12,073 nucleotides of DNA, from positions 1-12,073 of the forward strand of contig JAGRNC010000038.1 of NCBI GenBank assembly GCA_020440935.1. The letters are read 5' to 3'. The number at the start of each line of letters is the position of its first letter. The first letter of the stretch is position 1. This document shows positions 8,001 to 12,073 of this stretch, piece by piece. Under the pieces are notes generated by a model, which worked only from the letters and a program-made list of their open reading frames with translations, made no database searches and was not told the origin of the DNA. This DNA is from Leptospiraceae bacterium (GTDB lineage: Bacteria; Spirochaetota; Leptospiria; Leptospirales; Leptonemataceae). Both the position numbers and the translations under genes were made by a program.

Positions 8001-8213
8001 GACTTGAAGCGATTGTTGCAGATCGTCGCTTTGAAAGTCCGGACCGATTTGTAGCGGTAGCAACGGAGCCTCTGACGTATTGGATGGTTCGGTGGGCCGG
8101 CCCGGAGGCGCGGAGGAAATGGGAGCGACAAAGGTATATAACGTTATGAATGCTAGAAGGGCTTTAGGCAGGTACAGTCGGCCGATACACTGCGTAATTG
8201 GCCGGGCCTTCAT
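5010..8213 (-). CDS. 7TMR-DISM sensor with degenerate histidine kinase, receiver-like domain and SpoIIE phosphatase
   Basis: This 1067-residue fusion is a membrane signalling protein. In order it has: a signal peptide (1-35, SSA cleavage site); an extracytoplasmic 7TMR-DISM sensor (about 68-205); seven membrane helices (about 209-405); a kinase dimerisation region (about 432-495); an HATPase domain (about 545-650) with N-box, DTGRGI and GKGLGL; a receiver-like domain (about 698-811); and a PP2C/SpoIIE phosphatase (about 840-1067) with GGDIYDF, D884, D1004 and DD 1057-1058 kept. The H-box reads TSMELREP: Met448 replaces the phospho-acceptor His. The receiver keeps Asp745 but has Asn702, Gly775 and Arg797 where a second acid, Thr/Ser and Lys are usual. 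Output is probably dephosphorylation of a STAS anti-sigma antagonist. ATG 8213 is chosen for its signal peptide; TTG 8255 and GTG 8240 also exist, all inside the upstream gene. Confidence 0.9.
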   Translation of the reverse strand: MKARPITQCIGRLYLPKALLAFITLYTFVAPISSAPPGRPTEPSNTSEAPLLPLQIGPDFQSDDLQQSLQVYVDPTGELQFPAIRSASFQNAGQAIWNEGLSNAHYWFRFGLNNLSGSFDPVYLELYYPLLDHVALYRAGPAEDYTVSRTGDMLPFDSREMKHRNFVFQIHVPPGQTRFFYLEIHSKGVIQAPLRLQSVSEFLQSDRQAQLWQGIYFGIMLGMLLYNLFLYASVRYTGYLFYVFYIAGLALFQLIYHGYFYAMVLPSNPVLVNESVVFSINFMLFWGILFSRTFLNTQKYDRLMDWPLRILQWTAALSALSSFVLPYTLALNTSVASSVLFVFVIFFAAMRRLYHGYRPARFFLFAWTTLLVAILVLSLKQYGWLPYTFITNYSLQFGSAMEVLLLSVALGDRIKDIELEKKKAQSYAYRSMQKAHLIKDEFLYHTSMELREPIEGIVGMSEGLFELASKGQGRVGTIEQLRDGLSVISSTGTIVSGLVNDILDFYRIKNGEIFLNRASIAPDSVASVVLDLCRPWAQARGIELQIDIPESVSPIYADEIRLRQILLNLVNNGIKFTLEGHVRISAINLDRFVEFTISDTGRGIPGDALEDIFFLFERPQLAAGRKSGKGLGLTITRKLIELHGGLIRAESSDQGTNMIFTIPVSESPAPPLRARSRPERQLDLVGLAESAAGSHTIVVADNDTINLKAQERRLIQAGYNVITVGNSAALQEIMATGSPDLLIIDLYLSGQNGYEICRQLRNIYSLYELPIILVGRAGSADELKAAIENGANDYLSRPVDRIELLSRVRMLLELKESILEKEKLLSIEKELDVARSIMDRLLPANLQLPDGFSGHTLYLPAGSIGGDIYDFYTGPEWFHLLIADVTGHGVPAALFASMVKIAHTLALGQGHTTADRILWTIHETIRNHLGEHFVTAGYLRIHAMNRVLQYSRAGHLPLMVMRRSTQELLELNPGGRLLGLVDDLRLETQEMQLLSGDRIFCFTDGIYETLTEDGLHLGDHELRDLIMETSESPVNLAQDRFEARLAELTSVPGQIEDDRTLIMIDVN

Positions 8214-8619
8214 GAATCCGTATTTCGCGAACGCATGCACCCTCTTTACCCACAACCTCTTTCATGCCGGCATAAAACCAGCGAGCAATATTCTCTGCCG
8301 TCGGGTTAATTCCCTTAAATTCTGGCAAGTTATTGATCAGCACATGCTCCATCCGATCCACGAGCTCATCCAGCCGTAGTCGAGCGGACAAGAAATCATA
8401 GCTGATCCCATCTTCTCCCAGGCTTCCATCGATTCTGGCCAGAAACACTTCCACAAGCCAGGAGTGACCATGAATGGGTTCGTCAGAACCATCTGGAAAG
8501 TAACGATAAAGATAATGCGATGACTCGAATCGGCCTTCAATCCGAATGGAGAAATCGCCTTCCAACCGCTGAAATGCTTTCAGATCCTCCAGCAAATGCG
8601 GATGTGCATTCTGGTCCAT
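8164..8619 (-). CDS. 6-pyruvoyltetrahydropterin synthase paralogue, PTPS-III type (folate bypass)
   Basis: This protein of about 151 residues is of the PTPS/QueD family. Zinc-ligand histidines are His35 (ESSHYL) and His50/His52 (HGH). Also present are YDF (74-76), a Met-Glu-His at 90-92 where Asp-His is usual, NPTAEN (105-110) and Glu137. The catalytic Cys found three to five residues before HGH in QueD and animal PTPS is absent. The sequence is E-P-I-H-G-H, with Glu47 in the E-x-x-HGH position of PTPS-III. Those enzymes, known from Plasmodium and from folB-lacking bacteria including Spirochaetes, make 6-hydroxymethyl-dihydropterin from dihydroneopterin triphosphate, replacing FolB. ATG 8619 is preferred because GGAG lies eight bases upstream; ATG 8625 or TTG 8637 would lengthen it slightly. 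It overlaps the start of the downstream sensor gene by 50 bases. Confidence 0.85.
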   Translation of the reverse strand: MDQNAHPHLLEDLKAFQRLEGDFSIRIEGRFESSHYLYRYFPDGSDEPIHGHSWLVEVFLARIDGSLGEDGISYDFLSARLRLDELVDRMEHVLINNLPEFKGINPTAENIARWFYAGMKEVVGKEGACVREIRIHEGPANYAVYRPTVPA

Positions 8620-8637
8620 ATTCATGGCTCCAGACAA

Positions 8638-8780
8638 AGGATCTGTGGCGGACTGACAACCAACTAAAGCAGGCCCCGGGTGTTGGACGAATTGGAGGTT
8701 CCGCTGGTCTTATTTTTATTGACCCGACTCGGGATTTTCGGTTCTTTTCCTATAGTATATACTGTTTTCGGGAGAAATCC
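8638..8780. promoter_or_regulatory. Divergent promoter region with a 10-bp palindrome
   Basis: This spacer must carry promoters for the pterin/sensor pair (minus) and the DUF1858 gene (plus). On the plus side TATAGT (8751-8756) and TATACT (8758-8763) are -10-like. TTGACC (8719-8724) looks like a -35 but is too far from both (26 and 33 bases). AGTATATACT (8754-8763) is a perfect 10-bp palindrome just before the ribosome binding site GGGAG (8770-8774) and could be an operator. I could not assign a confident promoter on the minus side. Confidence 0.35.
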
Positions 8781-9014
8781 ATGTCAAACCCTACGTCTGA
8801 CGTACAAGAAAGATCGCAATTCACAGCGGATATGACCGTTGGTGAGGCAATGCAACTGCATCCAGAGGCCGCCATCGTATTCTCAAGCTACCACCTGGGT
8901 GGCTGTTCCCACTGCTCTATCAATGAGCTGGAAACCATCGAGCAAGTGTGCGGGGGATACGGCGTTCCAGTAGAACAGCTTCTGGACAGTCTCAACAACC
9001 TGCTAGAAGATTAA
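8781..9014 (+). CDS. DUF1858 redox-disulfide domain protein
   Basis: This 77-residue protein consists of a polar N-terminus (1-17) and one DUF1858 domain (18-75): MTVGEAMQLHPEAAIVF, a Y-H-L-G-G turn, the Cys42-x-x-Cys45 pair, NELETIE, and GVPVEQLLDSLNNLL. The family includes the 'hybrid-cluster-protein-associated redox disulfide' group, and the CxxC pair is thought to be redox active or metal binding; no reaction is established. A third cysteine (Cys57) sits where Ala is usual in the relatives I recall. GGGAG lies six bases upstream of this ATG and fixes the start, so the longer open frame to the left (from about 8520) is not coding. No Suf or hybrid-cluster gene is beside it. Hairpins follow directly after the stop. 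Confidence 0.8.
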   Translation: MSNPTSDVQERSQFTADMTVGEAMQLHPEAAIVFSSYHLGGCSHCSINELETIEQVCGGYGVPVEQLLDSLNNLLED

Positions 9015-9020
9015 AATGGG

Positions 9021-9086
9021 GCCGCCTGCGGGCGGCTTCTCTAACCGGGGAATCGTTTCCCCGGAAGGGCCCCTGGGGTCTTTTTT
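9021..9086. terminator. Twin hairpins and T-run between convergent genes
   Basis: GCCGCC (9021-9026) pairs with GGCGGC (9031-9036) around a four-base loop. CCGGGGAA (9045-9052) pairs with TTCCCCGG (9057-9064), also around four bases. A G+C block and a run of six T (9081-9086) follow on the plus strand. On the minus strand the first hairpin is followed by CCCATTTT. Together they can end the DUF1858 transcript and that of the minus-strand oxidoreductase. The T-run is about 16 bases beyond the second stem, so either the G-rich block pairs as a third stem or termination is imprecise. Confidence 0.6.
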
Positions 9087-9098
9087 ATGTACCCGTTC

Positions 9099-10169
9099 TC
9101 ATTCCCATTCCACGGAGCCAATGGTCTCGACCAGGGCCACCCACTCATCTAGAGAGATAAGATCCAGTGGGCTTCGGGTGCCACGATCCGCAAGCCCACC
9201 AGCCATGATCTTCTTCGAAAGAAGCGTGGGCAAAGCAGCGGTGGCCTCTTCGGTATTTCGGGCCCGGAGGGTGCATTCATGCCAGCCGTCGCCATCGTGC
9301 ACTCTCCCCAAAACGAGGCAGCCTTCCACGGCCGTATCGGTGCTCCCCTCCACGGACATTTTGCGGGCCATGCGCGTAACCAGTTGGTACGACCAATTCC
9401 ATCTATCCGGGCGGATCATTTTCACCAGCCATACTTGCAAAGGCGATATGGGCTCTACACTTCCATGGATCAGCCCGGTCTTGATCGAAGCGATCCTGGA
9501 TCGGGCAGCCAGATCCAGGATTTCCATCTGGGGCCAGCGTAGTAGCTCCACGTCGCCAAATGGACGGGGAAGGCTTCTGGCGATTAGACTACCCGGAACA
9601 ATGGACCGTAGACGACCCTGGTATTTCTCTTCCAGCGGAAAGACCATTTCCAGGGCACCGGTAACGATCTGTGCGATGCCCTCCCCTGGAGGATTGGGAC
9701 CCATGGCCAGAAATAGCTCTGCGCTGTCGCCCGTTGGATGCTTCTCCATTAATTGCTTTAACATTAATCCCGAGATCCCCGGGTAGGCACCCGCTCCGGT
9801 TAATAGCAGCACGCCGGCCGACCTGGCCCTTGCATCAAGCGACTGAAGTCGACGATAGTGCTCCTGCTCGGAGGCAATGTCGATATAGTGGCATCCAGCC
9901 TGGATGGCGTACTCCGCCATTCGCTGACCATATTTCAGGTAAGGACCGACACAGTTTACCAGCAAGTCTACGCCGTTCAGGACTTCTGGATCCGGTGCGC
10001 CTGCATCCAGAAGTCGAAATTCGCCACCCAGTTCTTGAACCAGAGATTTCAGTTTTGATTCGCTTCTGCCGGCAGCAATAACGTTCAATCCATGACTGCG
10101 AAATGCGGAATACAGAGCCCGGCCTGCCAGACCGTAGGCTCCCGCAATCAATATCTTTCCATTGCTCAT
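9099..10169 (-). CDS. Saccharopine-dehydrogenase-like NAD(P)-binding oxidoreductase
   Basis: This 356-residue protein opens with a Rossmann fold, ILIAGAYGLAG (6-16), then AAGRSESKL, placing it in the saccharopine dehydrogenase NADP-binding family. Further family marks are VNCVGPY (71-77), AGCHYIDIASE (91-101) and GAGAYPGISG (125-134), equivalent to the GthYvDitGE and G-x-x-P segments of trans-acting enoyl-reductase-like relatives. The second half is a less conserved alpha/beta domain. Members range from lysine metabolism to lipid enoyl reduction, so the substrate cannot be named; true saccharopine dehydrogenase is only one option. The ATG at 10169 has AGGAG nine bases upstream, overlapping the stop codon of the RND pump gene (TAGGAG). 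The two genes are therefore almost certainly cotranscribed and probably translationally coupled. Confidence 0.8.
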   Translation of the reverse strand: MSNGKILIAGAYGLAGRALYSAFRSHGLNVIAAGRSESKLKSLVQELGGEFRLLDAGAPDPEVLNGVDLLVNCVGPYLKYGQRMAEYAIQAGCHYIDIASEQEHYRRLQSLDARARSAGVLLLTGAGAYPGISGLMLKQLMEKHPTGDSAELFLAMGPNPPGEGIAQIVTGALEMVFPLEEKYQGRLRSIVPGSLIARSLPRPFGDVELLRWPQMEILDLAARSRIASIKTGLIHGSVEPISPLQVWLVKMIRPDRWNWSYQLVTRMARKMSVEGSTDTAVEGCLVLGRVHDGDGWHECTLRARNTEEATAALPTLLSKKIMAGGLADRGTRSPLDLISLDEWVALVETIGSVEWE

Positions 10170-10181
10170 AACTCGATTCTC

Positions 10182-12073
10182 CTATGATTCTGTTTCGCCT
10201 CGATCCGCGGTGACGTCGGATGGCATTTCGCGCAGGTACGGCTCAACCAGAGAATGAAGTACGGGAAATAAGATCAGCACAACAAATGTTGATGTGAATA
10301 TACCGCTCACTACAACTGTAGCCAGGGGCCTCTGCACTTCGGCGCCCAGTCCGGTGGCAACCATCATGGGAAGAAAACCAAAAATGTCGGTCAGCGCTGT
10401 CATCAGTACAGCGCGCAATCGTGCGCGGGCGCCCTCCGTGGCCAATGCGAATCCTGTAGAACCCAGAGACTGCAATCGTCCATAATGGCTCATCAGCACC
10501 ACTCCATTGAGAACCGCAATACCAAAGAGCGCGATGAAACCTACGCCGGCCGAGATGCTGAATGGTAGACCGGACAGAGCCAGTCCAATGACTCCACCCA
10601 CCAGCGCAAAGGGCACCCCCGAAAGTACAAGAAGAGTTCGCACCCAGTCCTGAAAGGCAGAATAAATCATCAGCGCTACAAATAGAAATGCGATGGGAGC
10701 CACAATGCTGAGCCGCGCCAGCGCCTCCTGAAGGTTCTTGAAATTCCCGCCCCACTGGATATAATAGCCTTCGGGTAGATTCAATTTCTTCTCAAGGGCA
10801 ACGTCCGCCTTCTCCACAATCGACTGCGTATCTCCCGAAGGGTTGATCAATACGGCGCCCCGACGTTGCATGGAATCCCGTTTGATCATAGAAAAAGTCT
10901 GCTCCATACGGACTCTGGCCAGTCGCCCCAGTGGAATCGTGGAACTGTCGGTCACTCCCACCGGTAGGTTCTGCAGTCTGCCTAAATCGGTTCGATCCTC
11001 ATTGGATAATCGTATACGCACCGGGAACCGGCGCACGCCGCGATATAGAAACCCGGTGTCCTGACCTCCCAGCCCCATGTCCACAGTATCCAGAATTTCG
11101 GACCTGGACATTCCCAGGTCGCGTAGCACTTCATCCCTGGGCGTTATCTGTAAAAGAGGCACTTTTCCCCGTATCTCGGGTTCGGCGCCCGACACTCCCT
11201 CCACTGAGGCGATTATGGAGGCCGCCTTTCGGCTCAAATGTTGCAGCTTGTCCAAATCTTCGCCATAGATTTTCAGCACAAGATCGGCTCTTGCTCCTTC
11301 CAGAAGCTCATTAAACCTGAGCTGGATTGGTTGGCTCATTAAGATTCGCTGGCCTGGCACATGGGCTTCTACGGCTTGCTGGAGCGCTCTGCGCAACTGA
11401 TGGGGACTGCGCACAGCTCCATTGATTTCTGGCCATTCGGATCTCGGTTTAAGCATGATATAGCAATCGCTCAGGTTTACGCCCATGGGATCGGTGGCGA
11501 TTTCGGCGGATCCAATCCGTGCAAATACATCCTTAACTTCTGGAAACCCTTTCAGCACCCTCTGGGATATCTTTTCCAGCTCCACAGAAGAATCCAGAGC
11601 GATGGAAGGCGGTCGAATCATCTGCATGGCGATGGCACGCTCATAAAGCTGTGGAATAAACTCTCCCCCCAGGCGAAAGAAGGTCAGGCTTCCCGTAAGA
11701 AGTAGCAGAATAGAAGCGCCAAGAACCCACCAGCGCCTTTGAAGAAAGAAAGCAATTACCACAGAGTATCGGGTATCGATCCAATCCATGATCGGAGATC
11801 GTTGCCCGCCACGGCTTCGGAGCAACAATCCGGCGAGTGCAGGCACCACGGTAAAGGCCAGGATAAAAGCGGAAAGAAGGGCAAAGCAAAAAGCGCCGGC
11901 CATGGGTCGGAACATCTTACCCTCGATTCCGGTAAGCGCGAAGAGCGGAAGAAAGACCATTAGAATAATGATCTGTCCAAACCCGGCCGCCCTACGAATC
12001 TCCACAGTGGCATCGGCCACGGCGTCTTTGATTTCCCATCTCTGCAGAGTTCTGCCTGACTCGCTGGAACGCC
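10182..12073 (-). CDS. HME-RND (CzcA/CusA-type) cation efflux transporter, C-terminal part
   Basis: The frame is open to the window edge, giving about 630 codons of a protein that is usually near 1040 residues, so roughly the first 400 lie outside. The visible start codon at 12020 (GTG) is internal: the 17 codons before it read SGRTLQRWEIKDA and belong to the family. Seen in order are FLPLFALTGIEGKMFRPMAG, transmembrane pairs, the C-terminal periplasmic loop beginning GGEFIPQL, then GFIALFGIAVLNGVVLMS, and FGFLPMMVATGLGAEVQRPL. The last two are hallmarks of heavy-metal-efflux RND pumps, which use the proton gradient and a periplasmic adaptor plus outer-membrane channel to export Cu/Ag or Co/Zn/Cd/Ni. 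The metal cannot be told, because the TM4 proton-relay region is outside the window. The adaptor gene would be expected upstream, beyond base 12073. Confidence 0.92.
   Translation of the reverse strand, partial: RSSESGRTLQRWEIKDAVADATVEIRRAAGFGQIIILMVFLPLFALTGIEGKMFRPMAGAFCFALLSAFILAFTVVPALAGLLLRSRGGQRSPIMDWIDTRYSVVIAFFLQRRWWVLGASILLLLTGSLTFFRLGGEFIPQLYERAIAMQMIRPPSIALDSSVELEKISQRVLKGFPEVKDVFARIGSAEIATDPMGVNLSDCYIMLKPRSEWPEINGAVRSPHQLRRALQQAVEAHVPGQRILMSQPIQLRFNELLEGARADLVLKIYGEDLDKLQHLSRKAASIIASVEGVSGAEPEIRGKVPLLQITPRDEVLRDLGMSRSEILDTVDMGLGGQDTGFLYRGVRRFPVRIRLSNEDRTDLGRLQNLPVGVTDSSTIPLGRLARVRMEQTFSMIKRDSMQRRGAVLINPSGDTQSIVEKADVALEKKLNLPEGYYIQWGGNFKNLQEALARLSIVAPIAFLFVALMIYSAFQDWVRTLLVLSGVPFALVGGVIGLALSGLPFSISAGVGFIALFGIAVLNGVVLMSHYGRLQSLGSTGFALATEGARARLRAVLMTALTDIFGFLPMMVATGLGAEVQRPLATVVVSGIFTSTFVVLILFPVLHSLVEPYLREMPSDVTADRGETES

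Noticed and set aside
8520..8780. Upstream extension of the DUF1858 reading frame
   Set aside because: The extension runs opposite the PTPS gene and through the promoter. The ATG at 8781 has an ideal GGGAG and begins the conserved protein.
9016..9786. Plus-strand 256-codon frame opposite the oxidoreductase, with related frames at 9279-9542 and 9671-10081
   Set aside because: They are antisense to a gene with a clear Rossmann fold. The products are Ser/Arg/Pro-rich and carry no recognisable motif.
12018..12020. GTG at 12020 as the true start of the RND pump
   Set aside because: The reading frame continues without a stop to the window edge and the residues before the GTG belong to the family, so the gene is cut by the window and not truncated.
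1..12073. CRISPR array, IS element, prophage, tRNA or integrase signature
   Set aside because: No regularly spaced repeats, transposase motifs, terminal inverted repeats with target duplications, or cloverleaf-like sequences were recognised on either strand.

Overview
The window looks like chromosomal DNA of a spirochaete of the Leptospirales, and base composition near half G+C fits a Leptonema-like genome better than Leptospira proper. This placement is inferred from three things: a giant membrane-anchored coiled-coil protein resembling the 'SpiroCoCo' proteins annotated in Leptospira, a 6-pyruvoyltetrahydropterin synthase paralogue with the folate-bypass (PTPS-III) active site reported from Spirochaetes lacking folB, and a 7TMR-DISM kinase / SpoIIE phosphatase fusion of a kind common in leptospires. 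No rRNA, tRNA, CRISPR array, insertion sequence or phage gene was seen, and no gene-free stretch exceeds 300 bases.

Layout. Bases 2-577 (+) are the 3' end of a citrate-synthase-fold gene whose active site is altered. Then come two minus-strand genes: a small DUF1232-type membrane protein (721-1038) and recX (1234-1824). A leader of about 225 bases, with an inverted repeat that covers the ribosome binding site, precedes the 966-residue coiled-coil gene (2051-4951, +). A perfect 12-bp inverted repeat separates it from the convergent gene 5010-8213 (-). That gene encodes a secreted-sensor / 7TM / histidine-kinase-like / receiver-like / PP2C-phosphatase protein. It overlaps by 50 bases the end of the PTPS-like gene upstream of it (8164-8619, -). 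A divergent spacer leads to a 77-residue DUF1858 redox-disulfide protein (8781-9014, +). Two strong hairpins separate this from a convergent minus-strand operon. That operon contains an HME-RND cation efflux pump (10182-12073, cut by the window edge) followed 12 bases later by a saccharopine-dehydrogenase-like NAD(P) oxidoreductase (9099-10169).

How the parts fit. The window is mostly housekeeping and accessory chromosome rather than one obvious new system. The strongest signals are catalytic substitutions in otherwise well-formed proteins. The citrate synthase homologue has Glu where the first catalytic His should be. The kinase module has Met at the phospho-acceptor His and is joined to a receiver with three substituted key positions, while the SpoIIE phosphatase is intact. 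The PTPS homologue has Glu instead of Cys, which points to folate synthesis. A second theme is the coiled-coil protein, which ends in a small helix-turn-helix-like module and whose start may be under RNA-structure control. All family assignments were made by eye from motifs; no database search was run.
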